Shown: positions 11,901 to 23,900 of the stretch, piece by piece | How the letters are laid out: each line of letters begins with the position of its first letter | Position numbering within the stretch: position 1 is the first letter of the stretch | Assembly (NCBI GenBank): GCA_963169105.1 | Contig: OY720638.1 | Location: 8,604,749 to 8,668,748, forward strand | From: Ceriagrion tenellum | Lineage: Eukaryota; Arthropoda; Insecta; Odonata; Coenagrionidae | Length of the DNA stretch: 64,000 nt | Reading direction: 5' to 3' | The notes under the pieces: generated by a model | Told to the model about the DNA's origin: nothing | Database searches by the model: none | Seen by the model: only the letters and a program-made list of their open reading frames with translations | Made by a program: the position numbers and the translations under genes

Positions 11901-14900
11901 CATTCTAATTTCACATATCTTATCTTTGCTCATTTTGCAAGAATCAGGGATTGGAATTATCTCATTTAAAAAAATATGTCAGTTTTATGTCTTATAATGC
12001 TCCAAATTTTATGATCCTATTAATTCAAATATGTAGAGATACTGTGGTGGGTAATTCTAGATAAGCATAATAAAAAGGGCTACCCCACCTATTTAAAATT
12101 GAGGAATGGGAGGTAATCACTAAATTAAGAACCTGAACTGATAGCTGGAACTGAGAACCAAAGCTAAGAAGTGAACCGCAGCAAGAACCGATAAAAAGTG
12201 CCCCTGACCCATCCCTAATTTTAATTAAAAAGATCCAACACAGTTATGCAATAATTATTGATTTTGGCACTAAATATACCTCAAATTCATGCTGGAATCC
12301 ATAATCTGAATCACGGTGCCTTTCAATGAAGGCAGCAACCAAATTTTCTTTGGCAATCGGAGTCATGTCTGGTGGACTGGATGAAACTAAGACATGCCCG
12401 CCACGCAAGCCTCGGCAGAGATGCCTGAAAATAGTAAATTTATTAATCAACACTGGATAAATAACAACCAATGGCTAATGAGCCATAGTCTGTTAAAACT
12501 AGACTATTTACGACAATAACGTTCCAATATTTCCTTTCCAAAAGTTGTGTTCCAATTATTCTAAACATAAAAGAACCTAGTAAGTGAAATATAATTCAAA
12601 TACAATGCGAATGGATTGTGATCAATAAAGAAAAATAAAAACTTACTGTCAAAGAACAAATTACTCCTAATTTTAAAGAACCTACAAATACACACATGCA
12701 CACTTTTTAAATATTATACTTCATTATTTGAACAAATATTAAAAAATTTGTCTCTCGGTCATGGAGGAAAATTTACAGTGATTTTGATGAACTGATTGAT
12801 GGGTTTGAAGGACTTGAAGAGGACCCGAAGAGTTTCAAATTTATTGACACCGTCTGATCAATTATTGCCAGCAATCATCAGCTTTCTGAGGCTAACACAG
12901 AAAATATTAATGAGTGGCTCAGTCATGACGATAAATTAGAAGGACATCAGATTCTTGATGATGATGCCATTATCTCTGCTACCATAATTCCTAATACTAG
13001 TTCCATGTGTGCCGGTGAATGCAAAAGTGATGAGGAAGAAACAATCGAGACAAAACAAGTTTCCCTCCAAATTGCACTGGAATCAGCAGAAACTTTGATG
13101 GATTTCTTGGAACACAGGAAGACGACACTTCCATGCCAGACATTTTGTGGGTTAGAAAAATTAGGATGGACATTAAAAAGAAAATATGCAATGCAAAATT
13201 ACAAAAGAAAGAGACATTTTTTTAACATCTTGTAAATATTTGCTTGAAGTCAGGATTTTTGTATTTATGTACCTGGATTCGTATTGAAGTTACTCACAGT
13301 TTCCTGTGAGAAACTTCTACTGAGTAAATAGAGGATACAAATTTTTCCATACCCAATTTATAACAGGAGGCATCAGAAGCTGTTAAAATATTTGGATAAA
13401 GAATCAATTAGTAAGCGTGCCCCTGCATGCGAAAAAGAGGTAGGTTGCGTCCGTGGCCTCATTTGTTCAGGAATAGGGCTGGTCGGTGACCTTGAATTGT
13501 TTACTTCGATAGCCGGTCGCTCTGGGTGCTTTTGATTTAGAACGGCAATTGCCAGAAATAGACGGCAGTTGCACAAATCAATCTTGCTTTGTTCGGCTCT
13601 CCTCATAGCGGAGAGCCACCAATAGCCGGCAATAGATGGCTATTCCGCTAATTCATAAGCACTGTGGCATGGCAATCGCTGTCTATCGCCGGCTATAGCC
13701 GCAAATCGAAAGCACCCTCTCTAGGTAGAATGGTCTGAACTCCGAGAAGTGACTCCTTATCTTCGCGGAAGAGGAATGCGCTTTGTTGAGCTGTAGCTTT
13801 GGAGGAATTTAACTCAGACAAACTGTAGTCGTTTAACTTTGGGTCAGCTATCAGGACAGGCTTTACACGGGAAGTTAAAAAATGCAAGGATAATTTTACC
13901 AGTCGGCATAGTCTCAGAAGAAGACCCAGAGAGTTTCAAATTTATTGACACCATCTGATCAACAATTGCCGGCAATCATCAGTTTTCTGAGGTTAACACA
14001 GAAAATATTAACTCTCAGATTCCTCTAAATGAGTGTAATACATTGCATAATAAACAGTATTGATAGGCAAATAGTAGTCAGGCACATAAAAATGGGATGC
14101 ATTGCGAGTCAGAGATTAAGAGTCATCACTGAATTTTCCATAAAATGATAGAGCGTCTTCAATGTGTGTAATCGACAGGCATAATTTTAGTTGGTGAAAT
14201 GTTTTGGAGAAGTACATGGAATGAATGATTGGCCGTAAAATGTAATGGCTGGAAACTGGAAACGAGTGTTTCCATGGAATGTGCGCAAAAGACTCAAAGA
14301 AACCATGGCGCGTAACTAAGGGCAAAACTACTAGGAAAATGAACGAATTATCCGTTTTTTTTCACTATCCGCTTGGGCTTCCCCCTCCATTACCACGGAT
14401 AATCGGCACTCTACTGTACCATATCCCCCAAATGTTGCTTGTTCCCTAGCCCTGGGTAAGAGCAATAAAAATACAAGTGGGCAACCACAGACTTACCTGA
14501 AAGAATTCCTCAGGGTCATTTCAACTCCTTGAGCTTCAGCCACTTGTTTTGTGTATCGCTGTAGTAAGCAAATGGCTAGCAGGAGAATAAGCACCACAAA
14601 AATTATGCCACAGAGCACTTGCAGGATAATAGATATGAGCTGAGAAGAGGACTCTGCTATTACCACTTGAGGCCCAGGATTTAATTGTGGAAAATAATCA
14701 CTGTATGCCGTATACACACTGTTGTTAGGCCCAAGAACTGAAAATGGTGACATTTATGAAGAACATTAATTACAAAGTACATGAAAAGATAGGTGAGCAA
14801 TATACACAAAGATTTACTGATTTCTCCAAAATGCAACTGGTATGAGCAATATTTATCCACTGAATAAAAACAAAGTGCTACCTATAGCTCTGATTATATT

Positions 14901-17900
14901 AAAAACTGGGAAGTGATCCTCCAATATCTTATTGCTGGATTCCAAAATTAGGAACTTTAAACCAATAAACCCTTAATGGCAAATTATGACTTTAAATCCA
15001 GCATTTGAACCATAAATGAAGATTAAAATATGGATTCATAGACATTTTTCATACTTTGAGAATGCATTGTATTAACAAATACAAATAATGCACAGTGAAA
15101 CTCAGCCAAACACTGGGGTTAACACATGCTCTTGAACTTGAACAATGCACTCATGAACACCTATTTACAGTTAGTCACAAATTGTTTGAAGCACAGCAGC
15201 TAATCCCTAAGTAATTGGCACACTTGGGAAAGTTAACTAAAAAAAGTCAACTGATGAAAGTTATGTTGAATTAAAACCCTTATTTACTGAACTGATTACA
15301 GCGAAAGTAGACAGTAAAATAAAGTCATTGATAAGAGTCATATCTACGATAACCTTCTAAGATATCTTGAGAAATGCAAAACCAAAAGTGAGAACATCCA
15401 GTCAGAAAAGGTTTTTTAGCAGATTCATCATCCCAGCAGCCTCTGCGCCCTAAGTGACTTAGGCAACCTTCTCCTTCTATTCCCCTTCATCCCTCTTTTG
15501 ATTGTGTATTAATGCTCTGCAAATGTAACTTTTGGGAAGAGTAATGATTAATTTAATCGTTAGCAAAGGTTTTATCCATTCAAAGTTATACATTGAGACA
15601 ATTATATGATAACAAATAAGTAAAATAGTGAACAGAGTTAGTCTTGATTGAATTTAATCATTAATACCTAGTATAATTTGTGAACTCAATGTTGGCCATG
15701 GGCATGCCCATGAACTTCCCCTATCTCGTCCTTGTTACGGCCTGAGGCCCCTATTGTCACCTTTCGAATCAAACTGCCGCTAGATGGCAGCACTATAACT
15801 CGCCCATGGATTGCATTGTGGCAGATGAAGCAAAGCAGAAAAAAAGCGATATTAACACATTTTATGGTGTTGGATATGTTTACATTTGTAGAATATTTAA
15901 TTTAGAGTTCGATTTTATTTCAAATTAAGAATCAAGAAATCAACGGGCAGTAAGTAAACCAAATAATACGTGACAATTACCCTCAGAGCAGGAGCCAACA
16001 TTGTACTCAATGAAATTGAGTACACGCTGCAGAATAAGCACAAATATTCAGAGAAATGAGATGGAGAAACAATAAAATTCCTCTTTTGTACTTTATACTT
16101 GACGGTTTTCATGGTAAACAACAGAAATCGAACCTTGGGCCGCATTAAGAAGGAAGTTATATTGAAAGACATCGTCTGCTACGCAACAGCAGTACAAAAA
16201 CGAAGTAACTGAAGTAGGCACAAAAAATCATTATACATTACATACCTGATTCTTATGCAGCATAGTTTTGCGAAAGAAGAAATATATGAAACAAAACAAA
16301 AGTGAAGCCACCATGGGAAAACGGTATAATTAGAATGCAAGGAGAAATAACAATAAAAAAGTTTTAATGAATAAGAAATTAATTCTTCCATCTCTTTACC
16401 AGTCTCCTTCCTTCTGCATTTATAAATCTGGCATACTGCCTCATCCTCATCCCTAGGTAGTATTTTACCACCGAAATGACCTCACTTCCATGTTCAGTGC
16501 ATGGGAAGCCCACTTTTTCTCCTACCAACAGATCTGTTGTAACCATCTCAAACACATCACTCGTATCACAGTAAAGAACAAAGAGTTCCTCGATTTTCAT
16601 TATAAATTTATGCAAATTTATGTTAGGGTGAATCAACCCTCCACTACTATCTAATAATTTATCTGACACATTGCTGGCAAACGTGCTAGGTCTTCCAAAT
16701 GCTGCTTTGCAGGCAGCGCACTTGCTGGACTTGGTCATTTGCTGGCTCAAATAGCCAGTCACATAATATGATATGCAATGATCTGCTGGGGCCATTGCAT
16801 AATCATGCTCAAATATGTCTTCAACATCCCAGTCAGCCTTTTCCACAGCCAAGTCCAGCTTTACTCTTAGCTGCTCTACTAAGGCAGGGGCAGGCTCCTT
16901 CTTGTAAATCTCCTTGATTTCCTTCAATAGGTGATAAGAGGTTCTGTGGGCTTGTCCACATTATATGAGCAGTTTCCAGCCACAGGTGGTTTGATGACAC
17001 TATAGGATGCCAAAATTCTGTACAGCTGCAGGAATGTGGGGGTACCAGGTTGATTATTTGCTCCTCCAGCCTGCCTGATAGTCCCAAAAAACCTCTGCAG
17101 AAATAATGACCCACAAAATTAAAAGAATACCTATAAAGAAAGATCGAAGGCTTTCCCGGCGTATGGTATCGAGGAAGTCAATGCGGGTTTTCCACCGGGT
17201 CAGGTTGTCCATGTCTGCCGACGTTTCGATGACCGAGTTGCTCATCGTCTTCAGGGCAGGGACGATGAGCAACTCGGTCATCGAAACGTCGGCAGACATG
17301 GACAACCTGACCCGGTGGAAAACCCGCATTGACTTCCTCAATACCTATAAAATTTCATTGATCAAATATGTTACTCTCCCCAAGACGTTTGAAACCAGGT
17401 TATCGCGCCAGGCTGTATCACCGGTAAATTCTACTAAATTAAATGCATTAAACCTGGTTTAATGCATTTAATTTACTGAGTCTATGAATGAGCATTTTTA
17501 ACTCAGATTCGCAGTTCCTGCATGCGCAGTGAAGAAACTGGATTTTTCTGACGATCCTCAGTCAACATTTTCGGCACCCAGCTGGACAGGACATTGTTCT
17601 GGACATTTCTGGGCGTTGCTCATGGAGTTTATCCTGCATTCACGAATATTTCGTCGTATTTAATGAAAATATAAGGAAATCTACAATGACAGAAAGCCTT
17701 CAATACTGATACTTCCATCGCTTCCTCAATACATCACTTCGATTCACCGATGCCCTAGCATTATTAAAAGTTCCTAGAATATTTTGTACTATTTTTGTTA
17801 GCGAAAATATGCTATACACCACACAAATATGGACGCAAACGCAAATACTTGAAGAAGTCTCGTTGTCATCAACGCAAATCATGGGCGAGTAATAGTGCTC

Positions 17901-20900
17901 CCACCTATCGATTAAGTTTCCCCATTGGTGACAATAGCGGCTTCAGATATTTTCCTGAGTTTCCACCAGCTGGCCATGGGCCATGAGTGGAGATGGTACT
18001 GAAACTAGGGTCATGACTCCTATACCGCAACAGAAAATTTTCACGACACTATTGATGAGAGTATATGATAGTTTTCGGACCTTACTCGGTTGAATTCCTT
18101 GATATCTTCCTTGGTGATATTCCTTGATTCTGCAGCGAAACCGGTTGTGTCAAAAAATCTATTACCATGTGGAATCGCAGTGCAAATTCTTCTATCCCTA
18201 ACGAGAGTAGAATTTTCTACTGCACGGACCGGGCGCAAAAGGGTAAAAAAGGTGCAGTGGCATATGATAACATAAATTTTAATCATAATTTAACAAAAAC
18301 CGTCATTTTAAATCTTGATTTACATTATGCTTGCTGCCATTTTGATAAGGCTTGGTTCTTCAATTCAGTTTATTTAATTTTTGGCAAAGTAAAACCATGC
18401 ATCAACTCTTGCTCAACAACGCGCTCCAGTGTGATGATGTGCTTTCTTTTGGGGGCTCATCTATGGAGGTCTTTCAAGGTCAAGGTTCCGGCAGAACCCT
18501 CCGAGTATAAACATGTAAGAACCTTCAGCCAATTACTTTTGGTGCTCAAAGATGGGAAAGGTAAACAGTAATGTATACCATTAAAACTTGCAACATTGAT
18601 TTGTTACTGTTGAATTTTATGGCATGGATTTTTGTTGTAGATTGGCAAAAATTTGGCCTATTTCGCTTAATATTTTCTAAGTTCTGTTGCTACCTTTCAT
18701 AAAATCAAATCAATAACTCGTATGGGATCCAAAACAACCTAGCAGAAAATGTTTACATCGCATTTATCATGATTTCATATGAATAATTCACTAAATCTTC
18801 TATTCACTAATATGAATAGCTTCAATTCTATTTCATATCTGTGTAAAGTACAACCTATTCCATCAATGGAAGCAGAGAACATAGCATTTATATATTAAAG
18901 AATGATAATTAAATGGCCCAATTACATCCTTAAATTTCTTAATTGCATAATTAGTCTTCTTTTGATCCCTTATCTTGATACCTGTTTTATTTTTTTATTA
19001 TCCCGGAACAGTCAAAACATTTGTGAATGGACGTACTGAACTAAAGGAACTAAAAGATGGAGGAAATTGCCCAGTAAAATTTATTTAAAGATAAAAATAT
19101 TTATTCCACAATTTAAATGAAAATAATTCCTGCATTTACAATACGGAGAACTATTTTTTCTACTTATAATAGCTGATGAATTTTTACTTGTTCAGGAACA
19201 CTTCCGCAAAGAGAAAACCTGACTCCCATATTCTTAACCCCATAGAGGGAGAAGTAAAACTGCAAGACGATGGTCATGCTATAAAACCTGGGTCGAGTTT
19301 CTTTACTCAGTGTAGTTTATGTATGTAGATGGTCAAGAGAAGTGGAACCGTCACAGAAAATCTCTTCAGAATCATGCCTTTCTTAAGCCTACATTTATTC
19401 AATCAGACTAATATGACGCTTGGATGAAATAATTTTTTGGGTATCAATCCCAAATTTCAGCAATGTCTTTTTAAACTTTGGATAATTTTGGTTGCCATTA
19501 GGGATAAAATTTACCCAAGATAAGATAATTTCAATTTCAAAGTTCCACTCTTGAATACTTCACTAAACTATTCAGCATGAATGTCAGATCAGACTTTGAA
19601 GCTCCCACTCATCCGTGAATCTATTCCTCGACCAGTGCTCCTTTCTTCTCCTAGAGCCATCAGTGTACCAACATAAATTTTGATTCAACTGTATGGGCAC
19701 AAATGGCATGACCAATCTTGCCAGAAGACACAGACAAATGTCTGTGCTTACATCGGTGAGTGTAAATATTTAGATAATGCAATCCAATTGAAGTCGAGGA
19801 TTTGCCCCTGATTGTAAGATGAACCCAATTTTCTTCAAAAGTCCCGAAGGGAAAAACCACACTTTAATCCATGCAAATATGGCACACCATTTTTCCAGCA
19901 ACTTAAATATTGCTATTTAAAAAGATCAACTCGACTCTAGCATTTTTATAAATGCTTGAGCCAAGTTGAGTTATTTTTCAAACTTGACTCGAAGTTAAAG
20001 AGGTTTCCTGAAGGAGAGGGAATGACGTTTAGGGAATATGCTGGTGGTGGATAGGTCATTGTAAATGAGTGGGAAGAGCTTATTAAACATGTCTGAGGGA
20101 CTGAATACATTAAACATAAGGCATTGATCCAAACATGCCCCACTGAAATATGTGTCCAATTATGTCTTTGTATCTCATGCTTTGTGAATTACATTTTCAA
20201 GCAAAACTTGTGGCCCAAGATATCCTTTCATCTTAAATAATATTTCTCAGCCATAGTAAGATGAAAATATGATTGCTATTTATTTAATAAGGCTTAACTT
20301 CGCAAATGAAGACTTTCTTCATGCATGTGAACATTAAGCAAAATCTTGAACAAACCTGTAATTTCAACAAATCCTGTGTAATTACTACTGATGTCCAGCA
20401 GTCCATCTTGCACTCTTGTCATGTACGGCCTGCTTGATCTCAGCTCCCTCACCATCCTTGATATAACAGAATCAGTGAGGGCACCAATGAGCGTCCCAGC
20501 AGTTGTGACAGAATCCGTTGGAAGGGCAGCGGGAGGTTCAGATGAATCAAATGGATTAATTTCACTTTCGACGGCTTCATCAGTGGTCACAGGTGGAGGC
20601 TGAGTGGATTGAGTGGTGGGACGTTGAGTGGTGGGGGTGCTTGTAGGAGGAGGGGTGGTGAAGGGAGCAAGTGACGAGAAGGGAGTGGTCGTGGGGGGAT
20701 TGGTCGGGAGAGGTATCAAGCTGGTGGCAGTGGGTACCTCCTCAGGAGAAGGCTGAGTTGCCAAACAAGCCCTGCACTGACTAGTCTCCACATTTGAAGT
20801 AACATCATCACCAAGGATTATTTCACTAGCAAGTTTGTCACTGAAAAGATAAGGTAAGCCATTAAAAAGCTAACCAAAACAAACCCACAGTAAAAATCTA

Positions 20901-23900
20901 CTATTTACCACTGAGATACTTTAGCACCCTACATTCTAGATGATAATGACCAAATAAATTAACTTAAATGTTTTCCATTTGTCTGCATATTTGTACAGGG
21001 AACAGTTTTCACAATCATGACAATCAAATGCAAAAATTTATATTAAAATTAATTATAAAAAAGATACAACCACCAAATATTTAAAAGTTCTCATCATCCT
21101 TTGTCGTGGTTAACTTTACATTAGTTGGCTGCACTTCGTGTCCACATTGGCAATAATAATAAAATAAAATATTAGTAACTTTTCCACAGTTTATTCATTT
21201 TATTATGAATACTTAGTCATAGAGCATAGCATAGTCACTGAAAAAGGCTATTAATCTCAGTTGCAGTACAAAATTTGTAATAACATTTCCGACAGAGGCC
21301 AATGTTCAAATGCTGATTATCCATCAACCAAAAGGTTACAATTTATTATCAAACCCACAGCACCTTCACCTCTATAATACTATTAGCTATCCAGTCACCT
21401 GGATGATGTAGAATTTCCTATGAAGTCGCTATTTACAATGAGATACCATGAGAGGACCTTCTCAGTGGTGGAATTCCAAGGAGAAATGTGTAGGTTACTA
21501 CATGAGGTAGGTGTACTTCACATCTTTCCTACAGCAGACAGATTTGCTGCCATTAAGATGTCAAACATCATATCAATAGCCATTATAATTTCTACAGAAG
21601 AAAGCTAGTTTTATCCAAAAACACCATTAGATATTAGGAGGAAATTAGGTAACTAAACCTAATTAAATATAAATTTCAAACATTAAAATGCTAATATAGC
21701 CAAAATTAGGAACACATTATGTGTTTTCTTACAGCCAAGATCATCTATTCTAAAAAAAGCATTGGGAAAATTAATTCACTTTTGCCACACCTGTTTGAAT
21801 CAAGAAATGAATCCTCGTCACCATTCAGGAATGATCAGAGCCAAGACAACCTTGCAAGCAGAGGCAGGCAGGCTTGCTTCAGACCTAAAATTATGGAGTT
21901 CCCAGACTTTCCCCAGTTTTCCAGGTCTTAATTTTCCTATTCCAGGTGAAATATCCATTCTCTCGTAAATACATACATATAAAGGTACAATGATTAAAGC
22001 ACAACACACCACTTGCACATCACTTAATGATTTATTTGTCGAGTATTCTATTGGTTAGAGGCAGGCTTTACTAAAAGTGAGAAAATCCTCCAGACTCCCA
22101 CATATGCAGGGCTCAATCCATCTCTAATATTTCTTTCTTCAACTCCAAGTCCCTCCAACCCTTCTTCTTCCCATCCAGAAAACCTATCCTCCCTTTCCCT
22201 GCTCGACCAACACCCTTCTCTCTCTATCATGACTTTGAGCAACCCATCACTTCTTCCAACCATCTACTTTCCCTCACCCAAACCTCATCCAGACGTTCCC
22301 TATCATCACAAAGCATATAATCCTCCCTAAATTCCACCCATTAGCTATGCTTCATGTAAGTTCTTTTCAACTAGCCACTGGTCTTCACTCATAGTCAACC
22401 CTTTCCATGCTTCTACATTCAACCTCTTCATCCTCCTCCAACTACCTGCAAAGCCTTTAGAATCTTAACATCACACTTCATCGAAACTAAATTATGGTCT
22501 GAATCTACATCCACCCTCAAACTGCATAGCAAGTTTTGGACTCTTTCTGAATCTCTCCATTATCATGATGTAATCAATTTGATATATGCCAGTAACACCC
22601 AGCATTTTCCACAAGTACCTACACCTTGTCTTGCCGAGGAGAGTCCACTATTTCTTTGGCAAAGATTGCTGTGCCAAGCACTCAATTGGAGGGTGATGAT
22701 TCACGTGCTCACCACCTGCCATTCTCTACCTTGTTGTGGAGTGAGACCTTTAGCCAAGAGGGGATCATTAGTGCATCATCATCCCCTTGGGAAGTGGGGA
22801 GTGGTGCCTGGATTGGTGTGCCACCCTCTGGTGACTAAAGAGGCACGGGCTTTTGGCTCAAATGCATACAAAAGACACTCCATCTCAATGGGTCTGTCTG
22901 AGCACACTGTGAGTAAACAAATCCTACGTTTTGCAAGCATATTCGGCCACAGTACTTTGCAGTCAGGTGTTGGCAGGTTCTCTGAGGTCCCTTCCCACTT
23001 CCCTTACCCTTGCCCCAGCAGAACAATCTGGTAAAATTGATTAGGGACCAGCCTGTTGGGTCACCTGGCAAGGTAGATGCCCTTTTATTTCGGTACCCAT
23101 GCTTGGGGTGAAGTTCAAACCAAGTTCTTGTTAATTTATTTCACCAACAAAATTCTACTCCTTCTCACTTAGCCATCAGTCAATTTTGGGGAGGAACATT
23201 AAATGTAATATCACTTCATACCAGCAGGTGATTGCAAATTCTGAAAATTTATATGAGGAGGATGGGCCTTGACACATGGAAATCAGAAAGATGAAATGGC
23301 CAGAAGAATCAACTTTAGAATGGAAAGCAAAGGGATCATACATTTATGGGAGTGGGATTAATAGTTAGGAGGAGCACCAGAATGCATGAGAGAAGCTTTC
23401 TTCAGTATAAAAAATTATAGCCATTGCTTAAGATGGTAACTATGCTGACAGACACAATAGCTGTGCAAGTTTACATGCCCATGATTGATAAAGAAGAAAT
23501 ACAACTAGTCTGTGAAACACCTCTTGGCATTAAAAAAAATTGAAAAAACAAGAAAACTAAATAATTCCTGGGCACTGGAATGCCATTGTCACAGAAGGCC
23601 AAGATGGAAGAACCAATGGTTAATATTAGTGATGTGGTCAGGGTTTGAATATTCAATCAAATCTTATCAAATCCATGTATTTGAAATTCGATTGAATCCT
23701 TGATCAAAAAATGATTCGAACAAATTCAAATCTGGCTGTGTGGGCAGCATACATGCTACATCACTGCAAACTCATCAATCATAAAATGGTTCGAAATCTC
23801 AACTTGGCATTCATAATATCAATGCTGATGTGTTATGTGTAGCTATTTGGGTGAGCTTTCATTACGTCATAAAATATGTGTATCAGTGGAGATTTAATAG

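Larger units (their letters stand above)
15704..17970 (-). mobile_element. P-element-type DNA transposon, degenerate, inserted in a repeat
   Basis: A 2.27 kb insertion flanked by TGGCCATGGGC on both sides (15693-15703 and 17971-17981); copy A at 1275-1285 shows the same site with a single copy. The core GGCCATGG is a GC-rich 8-bp palindrome, in line with the 8-bp duplications made by P elements. Long imperfect inverted ends are visible. Near 15742-15810, read on the minus strand, CATGGGCGAGTTATAGTGCT and GGTGACAATAGGGGCCTCAG appear. Near 17880-17950 CATGGGCGAGTAATAGTGCT and GGTGACAATAGCGGCTTCAG appear on the plus strand. It contains a transposase relic (16379-17060, minus) and a palindromic insertion (17138-17339). 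Confidence 0.72.

Noticed and set aside
16699..16917. 72-codon plus-strand frame
   Set aside because: Opposite strand of the P-type transposase tail.
17054..17462. Two opposite-strand open frames with nearly the same protein sequence
   Set aside because: They mirror each other because the DNA is a perfect palindrome; no evidence of coding.
18167..18571. 134-codon plus-strand frame in repeat copy C
   Set aside because: Not maintained in copy A; treated as chance.
20391..20603. 70-codon plus-strand frame opposite the stalk exon
   Set aside because: Shadow of the coding minus strand.
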